A DNA stretch of 64,000 nt. Origin: Yersinia massiliensis CCUG 53443. Lineage in GTDB: Bacteria; Pseudomonadota; Gammaproteobacteria; Enterobacterales; Enterobacteriaceae. A program made the position numbers and the translations under genes. The number at the start of each line of letters is the position of its first letter. Within the stretch, counting starts at the first letter, position 1. The notes below the pieces were generated by a model. The model was given only the letters and a program-made list of their open reading frames with translations, searched no databases and had not been told where the DNA came from. Positions 37,691 to 46,981 of this stretch are shown in pieces. Where the stretch lies: assembly GCF_000312485.1 (NCBI RefSeq), contig NZ_HE997644.1, positions 364,625 to 428,624 on the forward strand, given 5' to 3'.

Positions 37691-37731
37691 GCGCTATACC
37701 CTGCTTACTGGGGGTATAAAGGTTATAGCGC
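37691..37731 (-). other. Competing inverted repeats in the rimI-prfC spacer
   Basis: GCGCTATACC (37691-37700) can pair with GGTTATAGCGC (37721-37731). The inner TATACCC (37695-37701) can instead pair perfectly with GGGTATA (37712-37718). The two stems are mutually exclusive and lie in the transcript upstream of prfC. This may be a terminator remnant or a leader structure; function is unproven. Confidence 0.4.
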
Positions 37732-37795
37732 GGTATTTTCCCTGATTTATGCGCGATAGACAATTTTTTCAGGGGAGATTATCGGTAAAACTGAG

Positions 37796-38239
37796 CTACC
37801 CCAGTGGTAACGCCATCATGATGGCATCTTCACGCCCATTGACGCTGGGGTAATAGTTGCGACGTACCGAAACCTCGTTAAAGCCTAAGCTCTCGTACAG
37901 GGCAATTGCTCCCGCGTTTGAAGCTCGGACTTCAAGCCAAAGCGTGACTATTTCACGTGATTCCAACTGCGCAATCAGATGTTCAAGCAGTAAACGGCCA
38001 TAGCCCCGACGCTGATGCTGGGGGTCAATAGCAATATTAAATAATGTGGCTTCATCCAACACCGTTTGGGTAATCGCGAAGCCCACCATTTGCTGCTCAA
38101 TACTCAATTTAAAATTGAGGTAACGCTCACCCTGATTGCTGACTAAGGTTTTTTCCGACCACGGGAAAGCATGGCTGGCTTGCTCAATTTGGTACGCTGT
38201 GGCCAGATCGGCTGGCGTCAGGATAGAAATCTGCTTCAT
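37796..38239 (-). CDS. rimI: Ribosomal protein S18-alanine N-acetyltransferase RimI
   Basis: A 147-residue GNAT acetyltransferase that acetylates the N-terminus of ribosomal protein S18. The acetyl-CoA loop is QRRGYGRLLLEHLI, and WLEVRASNAGAIALYESLGF is the family landmark. The start at 38239 (MKQISIL) agrees with the E. coli N-terminus; a longer frame exists only because it overlaps holD. It begins inside the end of holD (56-base overlap). Confidence 0.95.
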   Translation of the reverse strand: MKQISILTPADLATAYQIEQASHAFPWSEKTLVSNQGERYLNFKLSIEQQMVGFAITQTVLDEATLFNIAIDPQHQRRGYGRLLLEHLIAQLESREIVTLWLEVRASNAGAIALYESLGFNEVSVRRNYYPSVNGREDAIMMALPLG

Positions 38240-38621
38240 GATGACAAATCTGCTGCCAAAGTGCGCGTTTCGCGCTTGCGTCTTGATAAAGTCCAGCCAA
38301 TGGCGGACTGTGTAACTGTGCACCAGCAACCGCGAGCGGTTCACTGATGCCCAATCGCCAACTATTGCACTGTGTCTCTGCCGGCAACATGGCGACTTGA
38401 TCCGGCGTTAAGGCATAAGCCTGACGGGGGGTCAGCCCTAAGCTGCGCAACACATCACATAACAATGGATCATCCTGCTCTGGGAGCGTCTGCGCCACGA
38501 TCAACAAACGAGTCCCCTCGGGGAGGCGAACAGCAATTTCACCCTGCAAGACGGCCGGGCGGCGCAATGTCCACTGCGTAATGCCAAGCTGTTGTAACAA
38601 CAAGTCTCGTCTTGATGCCAT
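38184..38621 (-). CDS. holD: DNA polymerase III psi subunit HolD
   Basis: A 145-residue protein whose N-terminus MASRRDLLLQQLGITQW closely follows E. coli HolD, the clamp-loader subunit linking chi (HolC) to the DnaX complex. The C-terminal WQQICHHEADFYP is also conserved. Slightly longer than E. coli (137). Its 3' end overlaps the start of rimI, which couples replication and translation genes as in other enterics. Divergent from rsmC. Confidence 0.94.
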   Translation of the reverse strand: MASRRDLLLQQLGITQWTLRRPAVLQGEIAVRLPEGTRLLIVAQTLPEQDDPLLCDVLRSLGLTPRQAYALTPDQVAMLPAETQCNSWRLGISEPLAVAGAQLHSPPLAGLYQDASAKRALWQQICHHEADFYPDASRSGHSVPN

Positions 38622-38733
38622 GCCATTTCCTGTCAGAGCGACCCGATTTTCGACGCTATGCTAGCAAACCCATCGAACATGCGCCAACAAACCTCTATAA
38701 TCCCCGATCATATTATTGAGGAGCCAAAGACTG

Positions 38734-39777
38734 ATGTCAGCATTAACCCCAGCCAGTGAAGTGATACTGCGCCATAGTGATGAATTTTTAGCCCGCCACG
38801 TGTTGTTTGCCGGTGATTTGCAAGATGCGCTGCCTGCGCAGTTTGAAGCCGCTGGCGTACGGGTTCACTCCAATCAATATCACCACTGGCAATTACTGAG
38901 CAATACGCTGGAAGAGAATGTGCAATTCGGGCTTTTGGCGACACCTGAACTCGTTGCGACCTGTGACACGCTGGTTTATTACTGGCCCAAGAGCAAACAG
39001 GAAGCGCAATTCCAACTGGCCAATCTGCTTTCCTTACTACCTGTGGGTGCCGATATTTTTGTCGTCGGTGAAAATCGCAGTGGTGTGCGCAGCGCAGAAG
39101 AAATGCTGTCAGATTTCGCCCAGTTGACCAAAATTGATAGTGCGCGCCGTTGTGGGTTGTACCATGGTCGCTTAGATACCCAGCCAGAATTTAATGCCGA
39201 TGACTGGTGGGAAAGCTATCAGGTCGATGACGTGACGGTGAAAACCTTACCAGGCGTGTTTAGCCGTGATTCATTGGATTCAGGTAGCCACTTGCTGCTG
39301 TCCACATTCAGCGAGCCCTTTAAAGGCAGTGTGCTGGATGTCGGTTGTGGTGCTGGTGTATTGGCCTCTGTATTGGCGCAACAATCACCAAAAATTAAGT
39401 GGACGCTGAGTGATGTCTCTGCTGCCGCGATTGAGGCGAGCCGAGCAACACTGGCGGCAAATCATATCGAAGCGCAAGTCATCGCCAGTAATGTCTACTC
39501 TGACATTAAAGGCCGTTTCGAGATGATTATTTCGAATCCGCCGTTCCATGATGGTATTCAAACCAGCCTAACGGCGGCTGAAATGCTGATTCGTGGTGCC
39601 ACCGCTCACCTGCATATGGGCGGTAAATTACGTATCGTGGCGAACGCCTTCCTGCCTTATCCTGCGCTGCTGGATGCCGCTTTTGGCAGCCATGAAGTGC
39701 TGGCGCAGAATGGTCGCTTTAAAGTGTATCAAGCAACCGTTGGTCGCCCGCCACGAGACGCAAAGAAAAAACGTTAA
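38734..39777 (+). CDS. rsmC: 16S rRNA m2G1207 methyltransferase RsmC
   Basis: A 347-residue SAM-dependent methyltransferase with duplicated Rossmann domains. The C-terminal active copy holds [12 protein letters not shown] (SAM motif I) and [10 protein letters not shown] (motif IV, NPPF). The start at 38734 (MSALTPASE) matches E. coli and has AGGAG upstream; an in-frame ATG six codons earlier overlaps that ribosome site. Confidence 0.96.
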   Translation: MSALTPASEVILRHSDEFLARHVLFAGDLQDALPAQFEAAGVRVHSNQYHHWQLLSNTLEENVQFGLLATPELVATCDTLVYYWPKSKQEAQFQLANLLSLLPVGADIFVVGENRSGVRSAEEMLSDFAQLTKIDSARRCGLYHGRLDTQPEFNADDWWESYQVDDVTVKTLPGVFSRDSLDSGSHLLLSTFSEPFKGSVLDVGCGAGVLASVLAQQSPKIKWTLSDVSAAAIEASRATLAANHIEAQVIASNVYSDIKGRFEMIISNPPFHDGIQTSLTAAEMLIRGATAHLHMGGKLRIVANAFLPYPALLDAAFGSHEVLAQNGRFKVYQATVGRPPRDAKKKR

Positions 39778-39779
39778 AT

Positions 39780-40772
39780 TTAAGCGTTGAGATGCGCCAT
39801 CCCTTCCACGCCGTAGCGTTCACCTGCTGCGGCATGGAACGGGAAGACCGCCTTTAGCGCCGCTAACTCTTGTGGGCTGAGCACAACCTCTAATGCCGCC
39901 AAATTCTCTTCCAAATAGGTACGGCGTTTGGTGCCTGGAATCGGCACGATATGCTCCCCTTGTGCCAAGACCCACGCCAAGGCCAATTGCGACGGCTTAA
40001 CACCTTTCTCACGCGCCATGGTTGTCACGGTATCGACCAATGCCAGATTCAGTGCAAAGTTATCGCCCTGAAAACGTGGGTTATGGCGGCGGAAATCATC
40101 AGCAGCCAAATCATCTGGGCTGCGAATCGCACCAGTGAGGAAACCGCGTCCTAATGGGCTGTAGGCCACAAAACCCACACCTAAACGCTCACAAGTTGCC
40201 AAGACCGATGCTTCAGCATCTCGTGTCCACAGTGAGTATTCACTCTGGACAGCGGTAATCGGGTGCACTTGATGGGCTTTCTCCAGTGTGGCTGCCGACA
40301 CTTCACTCAAACCGATGTAACGGATTTTACCGGCAGTGACTAAATCAGCCAATGTGCCAATCACCTCTTCAACCGGCACAGTTGGATCACCGCGATGCTG
40401 GTAATAAAGGTCAATCACCTCGACGCCCAAACGTTTCAAGCTGCCATCAACAGACTGGCGAATATAGTCAGGGCGACTGCTCACACCCCGTACAGTGGGA
40501 TCATTTGGGTCACGTACAATACCGAACTTGGTGGCTAAAAAGACCTGATCTCGCTTGCCTTTGATTGCCCGCCCAACAAGTTCTTCATTGGTGAACGGGC
40601 CATACATATCAGCGGTATCAAGCATTGTTACGCCCAACTCCAGCGCCCGATGCAAAGTGGCGATAGACTCGGTAACATCCTGATTAGTGGAGTAAAAATC
40701 ACTCATCCCCATGCAGCCAAGGCCGAGTGCAGAGACAGTTGGGCCATTCGAACCTAATTGACGTTGTTGCAT
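39780..40772 (-). CDS. Aldo/keto reductase
   Basis: A 330-residue NADPH-dependent aldo-keto reductase with the TIM-barrel catalytic tetrad: Asp and Tyr in DTADMYG, Lys in FLATKFGI, His in YYQHRGDP. The [11 protein letters not shown] start resembles the AKR13/YajO-like group. Substrate is unknown. It starts divergently from a LysR gene and ends two bases from the convergent rsmC. The chosen start MQQRQLG is preceded by GGGGAA; a longer frame is unconserved. Confidence 0.88.
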   Translation of the reverse strand: MQQRQLGSNGPTVSALGLGCMGMSDFYSTNQDVTESIATLHRALELGVTMLDTADMYGPFTNEELVGRAIKGKRDQVFLATKFGIVRDPNDPTVRGVSSRPDYIRQSVDGSLKRLGVEVIDLYYQHRGDPTVPVEEVIGTLADLVTAGKIRYIGLSEVSAATLEKAHQVHPITAVQSEYSLWTRDAEASVLATCERLGVGFVAYSPLGRGFLTGAIRSPDDLAADDFRRHNPRFQGDNFALNLALVDTVTTMAREKGVKPSQLALAWVLAQGEHIVPIPGTKRRTYLEENLAALEVVLSPQELAALKAVFPFHAAAGERYGVEGMAHLNA

Positions 40773-40923
40773 TGTGATATTCCCCGTTCCCGTTAGTGTT
40801 GCCGCAATTGAATGTTGCCGCAATTGGTGATGTCGGAAGAAAGTGTGGTTGTTTCGCAGAGAAAGATAAATAATGCAGATCGCTCAGCACTATTCCAAAA
40901 ACACCAACAATAGGCGGCTCATC

Positions 40924-41841
40924 TTGGATCAAATACAAGCCATGCGGATTTTTGTGCGTATCGTTGAGTTGGGCAGCTTTAGCCGTGCAGCAGAAAAGCT
41001 GCAATTACCGCGCGCCACGGTCAGTAATACGTTGAGGCGCTTAGAACAACGTCTCGGCGTTCGTTTACTGGTTCGCACCACCCGCCAAGTGAATATCACA
41101 GCCGAAGGCACGCTGTATTATCAGCGCTGCCAGCAATTGCTGACGGCGTTTGAGGAAGCGGATTCCCTTTTTAGTCACCAGCGGCTACAGCCTGAAGGGA
41201 AAGTACGGATTGATATGCCCCATTCGCTGGCGCGCAATGTTGTGATTCCGGCATTGAGTGACTTTTATCAACGTTATCCCCATATCACTCTGGTGTTAGG
41301 GGCCAATGACAGCACAATTGATTTGATGCGCGAAGGTGTGGATTGCGTATTGCGGGCGTGGTTACCCCATGACGAACAATTAGCGGCACGCAATATCGGT
41401 CAGCAGCCGCAAATAACCTGCGCCTCACCGGCTTACTTGGAAAAATTCGGTATACCAACTTCACTGGCGGATTTGTCTAATCATCAAGCGGTGGGCTATT
41501 TTTCACCGCAAACCCAGCGTGATTATCCGCTGGAATTTACCCATCAAGGGAAAGTAGAAACGCGAGTATTGCCCAGCATCTTGAGTGTCAATGGCGCAGA
41601 TGCATATATCGCCGCTGGCGTGGCAGGTTTAGGGCTGATTCAGGTACCAACGCCGGGTATCCAGTGCCATTTAGCCCAAGGGGAATTAATTGAGGTACTC
41701 CCTCATTGCCCTCCTCCCGCAATGCCACTGTTTATTATGTTCCCGCAGGGGCGCTTTCTAGCCCCTAGAGTTAGAGTACTTATCGATTGGTTGATCGCGC
41801 TATTTGCCCATTATCCTCCCCCGCCAAATGAGTTGCCTTAA
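40924..41841 (+). CDS. LysR-family transcriptional regulator
   Basis: About 305 residues. The N-terminal winged helix-turn-helix (FVRIVELGSFSRAAEKLQLPRATVS region) is followed by RTTRQVNIT and an effector-binding domain. Homologues usually begin MDQIQAMRIF, so I chose TTG at 40924, which reads LDQIQAM. An ATG at 40873 would add 17 residues and cannot be excluded. It is divergent from the aldo-keto reductase, the probable target. Confidence 0.82.
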   Translation: MDQIQAMRIFVRIVELGSFSRAAEKLQLPRATVSNTLRRLEQRLGVRLLVRTTRQVNITAEGTLYYQRCQQLLTAFEEADSLFSHQRLQPEGKVRIDMPHSLARNVVIPALSDFYQRYPHITLVLGANDSTIDLMREGVDCVLRAWLPHDEQLAARNIGQQPQITCASPAYLEKFGIPTSLADLSNHQAVGYFSPQTQRDYPLEFTHQGKVETRVLPSILSVNGADAYIAAGVAGLGLIQVPTPGIQCHLAQGELIEVLPHCPPPAMPLFIMFPQGRFLAPRVRVLIDWLIALFAHYPPPPNELP

Positions 41842-41946
41842 CAGGCGCTGCATCAGGGACAAAATGAAAAACACGTCACAAATCAAATCAATTGAACTGC
41901 ATGTGATGCTTTTTACAGCAAACGTCTAGCTCCGGGGAAATAAGTA

Positions 41947-41974
41947 TTGACCTGTACGTGAAAAGCTCTAGAAT
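41947..41974 (+). promoter_or_regulatory. Promoter of the leucine tRNA operon
   Basis: TTGACC and TAGAAT are separated by 16 bases and followed by a GC-rich discriminator (TCGCCCCCG), typical of growth-rate-controlled stable RNA promoters. It lies about 40 bases before the first tRNA. Confidence 0.65.
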
Positions 41975-42014
41975 TCGCCCCCGTGGTTGCATCAAAAAGT
42001 CATGTTTCCGGTAC

Positions 42015-42101
42015 GCGATGGTGGCGGAATTGGTAGACGCGCTAGCTTCAGGTGTTAGTGTTCTTACGGACGTGAGGGTTCAAGTCCCTCCCTTCGCACC
42101 A
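42015..42101 (+). tRNA. tRNA-Leu (anticodon CAG), copy 1
   Basis: An 87-base class II tRNA with D-loop GGAATTGGTAGACGC, anticodon CAG at tRNA positions 35-37, a long variable arm (GTGTTCTTACGGACG region), T-loop GGTTCAAGTCC and encoded CCA end. Identical to the next two copies and similar to E. coli leuVPQ, which reads CUG codons. Confidence 0.97.
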
Positions 42102-42183
42102 AACAGACTTTTCTTCAGCCATGTTGATTTCAATTAGATTGTTCTCGACAACCCGCAGTACAGATTTATATTGCACAGCACAT

Positions 42184-42270
42184 GCGATGGTGGCGGAATT
42201 GGTAGACGCGCTAGCTTCAGGTGTTAGTGTTCTTACGGACGTGAGGGTTCAAGTCCCTCCCTTCGCACCA
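42184..42270 (+). tRNA. tRNA-Leu (anticodon CAG), copy 2
   Basis: Identical over all 87 bases to copy 1 and separated from it by 82 bases. Probably processed from a common transcript. Confidence 0.97.
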
Positions 42271-42339
42271 AGCTGGTGATATAAATCAACCATATCCTGC
42301 GACTTAACGTTAGCGGATAAGCAGTAAGAAATCATTTGG

Positions 42340-42426
42340 GCGATGGTGGCGGAATTGGTAGACGCGCTAGCTTCAGGTGTTAGTGTTCTTACGGACGTGA
42401 GGGTTCAAGTCCCTCCCTTCGCACCA
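42340..42426 (+). tRNA. tRNA-Leu (anticodon CAG), copy 3
   Basis: Third identical 87-base copy, 69 bases after copy 2. Encoded CCA end at 42424-42426. Confidence 0.97.
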
Positions 42427-42544
42427 CGATGATTTCAAAACCTCGGTAATGCCTCCCCCAGATACACCCCACTCTTGAATTATCTATCGCCAAAAACCAA
42501 ACATCTTATTAGCTGTTAGTGCATGCAGGTCGTGAATGTAGGTG

Positions 42545-42589
42545 GATACTTAATGTCCGTGATACTTAATGTCCGTGGATAATTAATGT
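42545..42589. repeat. Short tandem repeat, about 2.7 copies of GATACTTAATGTCCGT
   Basis: GATACTTAATGTCCGT occurs at 42545-42560 and again at 42561-42576, followed after one base by a partial GATAATTAATGT (42578-42589) that overlaps the last codons of the DUF1435 gene. The TTAATGTCC word also occurs near 18045 at the right end of the IS21-like scar, so it could be another IS-end remnant; that link is speculative. Confidence 0.6.
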
Positions 42590-42867
42590 ATGCCATTGTG
42601 CATCAATATTGCCGCTATCCCCCCCAAGAGCGCCAAGCAAGAGGGCAGTAACAGAAAATGCCGCAACCGAGTGTGATACAACATACTCACTGTCGCTAGC
42701 ATCGCCAGCACTATCACTATTCGTAATTGACCGATGGTGATATCTGCCCACGCCAGCAGCGGTAACAACACGAAGGGCAGCAATATCCCCCAACCACTGG
42801 ACATGCCACGGCTCAAAAACCCACGGACTTCCCACGAACGGTAAGCAGCCAATCTGGTTGTATTCAT
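42583..42867 (-). CDS. yjjZ: DUF1435 small membrane protein (YjjZ-like)
   Basis: A 94-residue protein with three or four hydrophobic segments (LLPFVLLPLLAW, IVIVLAMLATVSML, LLLPSCLALLGGIAAIL). It resembles the DUF1435 family, whose E. coli member yjjZ lies near rsmC and the leu tRNAs. Function unknown. A strong Fur-box match lies 20 bases upstream of the start, so iron repression is likely. The reading in another frame over the same DNA is not supported. Confidence 0.72.
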   Translation of the reverse strand: MNTTRLAAYRSWEVRGFLSRGMSSGWGILLPFVLLPLLAWADITIGQLRIVIVLAMLATVSMLYHTRLRHFLLLPSCLALLGGIAAILMHNGIH

Positions 42868-42886
42868 GATAACGGCCCACTCAAGT

Positions 42887-42905
42887 GATAATGATAACCA
42901 ATATC
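42887..42905 (-). promoter_or_regulatory. Fur box upstream of the DUF1435 gene
   Basis: GATAATGATAACCAATATC matches the 19-base Fur consensus GATAATGATAATCATTATC at 17 positions. Position immediately upstream of the start codon fits repression by Fe-Fur. Confidence 0.75.
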
Positions 42906-43164
42906 ATATATCACTCTTTCGCATCCTGCACCATGAAGTTGTCTTCAGCTAGCGTAATGGGGCTTTTCAAAGAAACATCATGATGACAGGTGGAAACAAA
43001 AATGGTAATTTTGACTAAGATTATTCCTAAATCGACACAAAAAGATTCAATAAAAAATAATTACCTAGAAAAACTATTTATCGTGATGCCTAAATAATAA
43101 GGCTTCATGAGGATATTGTTTATTTGTCTACCGACAGCAAGACATTACGCAGAGTGAATTGATT

Positions 43165-44247
43165 ATGAATAGCCACTCCTACGATCAGCTTCTGAAAAGC
43201 AAGCATCGCCTCTCTTTACTGCTTTTTCTATTTCTGAATGCGTCGTCAGCTATTTTTAGTATGATATTACCGTCACCCAAAACACCGGCAATAACATTAC
43301 CAATAGTGATGATCACGGCGATCAGTCTGGGCACTATCGCTTATTTGATTTTAATTTCGAAAAAATATGCTGATAAATTGAATTATTTTTCAATTGTCCT
43401 CGGTGTGTTATGGGCTTGGCAAATCATTCTAAAATATGAATATCTGGGGACGAATGAAAATAATTACTTATTATTCAGTTTATTTACCATTTTCTTTATC
43501 AGCACTATTGCACTCTCCGATAACTTTATCGCCTTTTGCCTGCACACTGCACCAGCGACGTTAGCCGTTATTTTCTTAGATGATTTTCAAAATATCTTCC
43601 GCATTCTATTCACTATTATGCTGCCACTGATTGGCTTTTCTCTTCATCATTTGATGTCACGCCGCAGCGATGATTTTACGCGAAAACTCGTTGCGCACCT
43701 TTACAATGAAAGAGAAAAATTCAGTGATTTGAGCATGATAGACCCTCTTACTAGTTTATATAACCGCCGTGGGTTGGAGAACAAACTTGAAACACTGCTC
43801 GCGCAATCGCCGGGGAATCACTATGTGCTGTTGCTCGATATCGATCATTTTAAGGCCTATAACGATAACTATGGTCACACTATGGGCGATCAAGCGCTGG
43901 TGCGGGTTGCGGCGGCGATTCGTGACGCCGTACGTTCACGGGATATCGTCGTGCGCTATGGTGGTGAAGAGTTTTTAGTGCTGCTGACACATGTCAGTGA
44001 AGAGTATGCCAGCCAACTGGCCGAGCGTGTAAGACAACGGGTATTAGGACTTGATATTCCACATGTTTTTAACCACAAAGTGTCTACGACTGTCACATTA
44101 AGTGCGGGAATATCCCCACTGCAAGCCTACGATTTAGCCTCTTCACTTAAAGCCGCGGATGAAGCACTTTACCGCGCTAAGAAAGATGGTCGCAACAAAG
44201 TCGAATTTGCGGGCAAAGAATTCTCAAATGCTGAGCCCTCACCCTGA
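43165..44247 (+). CDS. hmsT: Membrane diguanylate cyclase, HmsT-like
   Basis: A 360-residue protein with about six hydrophobic helices in the first 165 residues and a GGDEF domain from about 195. The catalytic motif is GGEEF (266-270), with the inhibitory I-site RSRD five residues before it, so it should be an active, product-regulated c-di-GMP synthase. Architecture and position on the same chromosomal block as hmsCDE fit Yersinia HmsT, the cyclase that drives Hms exopolysaccharide biofilm; the name is inferred from context. The start at ATG 43165 was preferred to a TTG two codons earlier. A strong terminator follows. Confidence 0.78.
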   Translation: MNSHSYDQLLKSKHRLSLLLFLFLNASSAIFSMILPSPKTPAITLPIVMITAISLGTIAYLILISKKYADKLNYFSIVLGVLWAWQIILKYEYLGTNENNYLLFSLFTIFFISTIALSDNFIAFCLHTAPATLAVIFLDDFQNIFRILFTIMLPLIGFSLHHLMSRRSDDFTRKLVAHLYNEREKFSDLSMIDPLTSLYNRRGLENKLETLLAQSPGNHYVLLLDIDHFKAYNDNYGHTMGDQALVRVAAAIRDAVRSRDIVVRYGGEEFLVLLTHVSEEYASQLAERVRQRVLGLDIPHVFNHKVSTTVTLSAGISPLQAYDLASSLKAADEALYRAKKDGRNKVEFAGKEFSNAEPSP

Positions 44248-44250
44248 TAA

Positions 44251-44283
44251 AATAACTGAGCTTCATGCTCAGTTATTTTTTAC
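44251..44283 (+). terminator. Rho-independent terminator after hmsT
   Basis: AATAACTGAG, loop CTTCATG, CTCAGTTATT, then a T-run; starts four bases after the hmsT stop codon. Confidence 0.9.
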
Positions 44284-44778
44284 CGCCAATCGCAGAGATT
44301 AATACTGAGATTTTATCTTTCACTCTGATGTAATTATTAAGCTGTGACATAACATGGACAGAAAATAAATTATTGGATTATCTGTTGGCAGTTAACACTT
44401 ATTTAAGAGAATCATACTAATCTTACATCTCAGATAATTCGCTCTCTAATGATAGAGAATCTATTAATCCCATTTCAATACCACTCTCTCCCTCAGAAAA
44501 ATCATTCTTCTACCGCCAAATCAGATCTTGAATGAAATTCATGTTCAGGGAACAATAATGATAATCAATATCCTTTGAATGTTAGGTCGTTGCCTGCTAT
44601 GGACTGATAAATTTATGATTAGTGATGCCATACACTACTTTCATCAAACAAAGGATAGCGAGAATGGGCTATCTTTCATGAGCACGGACTCACTCGGCGC
44701 AAACGTCTTTTTTTGAAGAACGACAGCCGGTGATAAACGATACCCGTTAATAACACATTACTTGAAGAAGAGACGCGC
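44284..44778. other. Intergenic region upstream of dhaR
   Basis: About 495 AT-rich bases. No gene, RNA or GTTCCA-type operator like those upstream of gldA was seen. AAGAAGAG at 44765-44772 is the apparent ribosome site of dhaR. Confidence 0.4.
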
Positions 44779-46698
44779 ATTACCATCATCGACCCACTTG
44801 ATACACCTGCGCTGATTGGTTCTTGGCAGCGTTGCCAAAAACTAATGCAAGCCCATCAATGGCGTGTGCCACACCGCGCTGTGGGCGCGACATTTCAGTC
44901 AATATGTCAGCGTAAAAATGACTTATTAGTATTAGGTCAAGCCGCATTGGAAGACGCCTATGAGTACATGGAGTCGCGCCATTGTGTGTTACTGATTCTT
45001 GATGAGAGTGGCTGCACGCTGTGGCAATGTGGCCATCCGCAGACTATCCATCAACTTCAGGCGCTCGGTATTGATTGTGGCAGTTATTGGACTGAAGGTT
45101 TCATTGGCACCAATGCGCCTGCGCTAGCCATCGCCGAAGGGTATCCGGTTCAAGTCAGTGGCCAACAACATTTTAAGCAAGCGCTGCACCCGTGGCGTTT
45201 CTGCGCCACACCCGTGTATGACAATAGTGGCCGCCAACGCGCAGTGATTGTTTTAGGTAGCTTGCTGGCTGATCATGCTGCGAGTGATTTACCACTGACG
45301 TTGGCGATCGCCCGTGAAATAGGTAACTATCTCCACGCCGATACCCTACTGGCTGAAACTAACCGCCATCTAAATGAATTAAATGCCCTGCTTGATGGAG
45401 TTGAAGATGGCGTGATGGCGTGGGATCAACGCGGCTGTCTGCTCTACCTTAACCGCCGCGCGGCCGCTATTTTGCAGCTCGATGAAACCAGCAGCCTTGG
45501 TAAACCGGTCACTGATCTGTTAACACTACCCGCTTTGCTGAGTCAGGCTATTTTGCACCGAACGCCCCTTAGCCATGTGGAAGTAACTTTCGAAAATCAA
45601 CAGCATTTTATTCCGGCACTCTTAACGCTCAAACCCATTCCTGATGGGGATCGTTGCGGTTATATTGCCTTGCTGCATCCTCAAGAATTGTTGCGGCGAA
45701 TGGTTTCCAGCCAATTAGGCCGAGCTAGCTATACGTTTGACGATATGCCCATCGCATCGCTAGAAATGCGCCGCTTAGTGCGTTATGGCAAGCAAGCGGC
45801 CAAGGGCCATCACCCGATATTGCTACACGGGGAAGAAGGCGTCGGCAAACAACAATTAGGCCAAGCCATTCATAATGCTGGCAACCAAGCCGATGGGCCT
45901 TATATCGTATTGAATTGCCAAGCATTACCACAAAATTTGATGGCTCGAGAGTTTTTAGGCTGCGATGCCAGTGAAGGTGAATCGGGGCAACCGAGTAAGT
46001 TCGAACTCGCGAATGGCGGCACGTTGTATCTGGAACAAGTCGAATATTTGTCACCCGAGATGCAATCTGCGCTACTGCAAATTATTAAAACCGGTATGGT
46101 TATGCGAATAAACTCCAATCGCGTCATACCGGTCAATGTCCGAATCATCACCGCCACCGGTGCCGACCTCCCTTTGCTCGTGAAGCAAGGGCGTTTTCGT
46201 CGCCAATTGTTCTACACCCTGCAAGCCTTCGAGCTGCACATCCCTCCCCTACGCCAACGTCAACAAGATATCCCACTGCTGGCCCAACACACGCTGGCAA
46301 GCCTTGGTCAACATTTCCACTGCCATTATCAACTCGACGACAGTGTTATCCGCCAACTATGCCAATATCCGTGGCCAGGCAATGATCAGGAACTAAAAAG
46401 TGTGGTAGAACGAGCGGCCATGGCCTGTCATAACAATCGCATTAACCTTAATGATTTACCCGAACACTTATTGGGGGAAAAACTCGTATTAGAACCAGAT
46501 ATGCCAGAACCTCAACCCGTATTATCACTGCAAGAATTAGAAAGGCAGGCCATTATTCGTGCAGCATTAGTTTGCCAAGGCCAACTTAATGAAATGGCCA
46601 CCTTATTGGGTATTGGCCGTACAACATTATGGCGAAAGATAAAACAACACAAAATGGATATTCAACAATTTAAAGGCAATGACTCATTGACTCTTTAG
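44779..46698 (+). CDS. dhaR: DhaR, transcriptional activator of dihydroxyacetone kinase operon
   Basis: About 639 residues: an N-terminal GAF-like sensor region, a PAS domain (about 215-310), a sigma54-type AAA+ domain (LLHGEEGVGKQQLGQAIHN, FELANGGTLYLEQVEYL) and a C-terminal Fis-type helix-turn-helix (MATLLGIGRTTLWRKIKQHKM). DhaR binds DhaK/DhaL to read dihydroxyacetone supply. The first ATG (44845) would cut off TPALIGSWQRCQKLM, which aligns with the E. coli N-terminus, and has no ribosome site. The frame stays open to an ATT at 44779 with AAGAAGAG six bases upstream, so a non-AUG start is inferred. The glycosyl/carbamoyl gene cluster separates it from the dha genes. Confidence 0.85.
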   Translation: MTIIDPLDTPALIGSWQRCQKLMQAHQWRVPHRAVGATFQSICQRKNDLLVLGQAALEDAYEYMESRHCVLLILDESGCTLWQCGHPQTIHQLQALGIDCGSYWTEGFIGTNAPALAIAEGYPVQVSGQQHFKQALHPWRFCATPVYDNSGRQRAVIVLGSLLADHAASDLPLTLAIAREIGNYLHADTLLAETNRHLNELNALLDGVEDGVMAWDQRGCLLYLNRRAAAILQLDETSSLGKPVTDLLTLPALLSQAILHRTPLSHVEVTFENQQHFIPALLTLKPIPDGDRCGYIALLHPQELLRRMVSSQLGRASYTFDDMPIASLEMRRLVRYGKQAAKGHHPILLHGEEGVGKQQLGQAIHNAGNQADGPYIVLNCQALPQNLMAREFLGCDASEGESGQPSKFELANGGTLYLEQVEYLSPEMQSALLQIIKTGMVMRINSNRVIPVNVRIITATGADLPLLVKQGRFRRQLFYTLQAFELHIPPLRQRQQDIPLLAQHTLASLGQHFHCHYQLDDSVIRQLCQYPWPGNDQELKSVVERAAMACHNNRINLNDLPEHLLGEKLVLEPDMPEPQPVLSLQELERQAIIRAALVCQGQLNEMATLLGIGRTTLWRKIKQHKMDIQQFKGNDSLTL

Positions 46699-46981
46699 TC
46701 TAACGCGTTCCTTTTACACATTATTATCTTTCCACCCCAAATTAAGGGAGTGGAGTCAATAATTCTCCCCCAGTAAGAATAGCGAGCTTAATATATCAAT
46801 ACATTTTTTAATTTTAAATGCTTGCTGAAAGGAAATCTTTGAGATATAAAAAAGCGAAACAAATAAAATAACAAACTAAATCAGTAACGATAAGCGAATT
46901 AATTACCACATAAAGATATCATATTTAGTTCCAATTAATACCAATTATAAATAACACCCTATTCAACAGGATATATAACCT

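Noticed and set aside
42566-42880. 104-codon frame over the DUF1435 gene
   Set aside because: Alternative frame of the same DNA without the hydrophobic pattern; the 42583-42867 frame is coherent.
42015-42900. Integrative element at the tRNA-Leu array
   Set aside because: No integrase gene and no duplicated tRNA 3' end beyond the three complete tRNA genes.
44284-44778. Sigma54 promoter or operator upstream of dhaR
   Set aside because: No GG-N10-GC pattern with adequate flanks and no GTTCCA palindrome found by eye.
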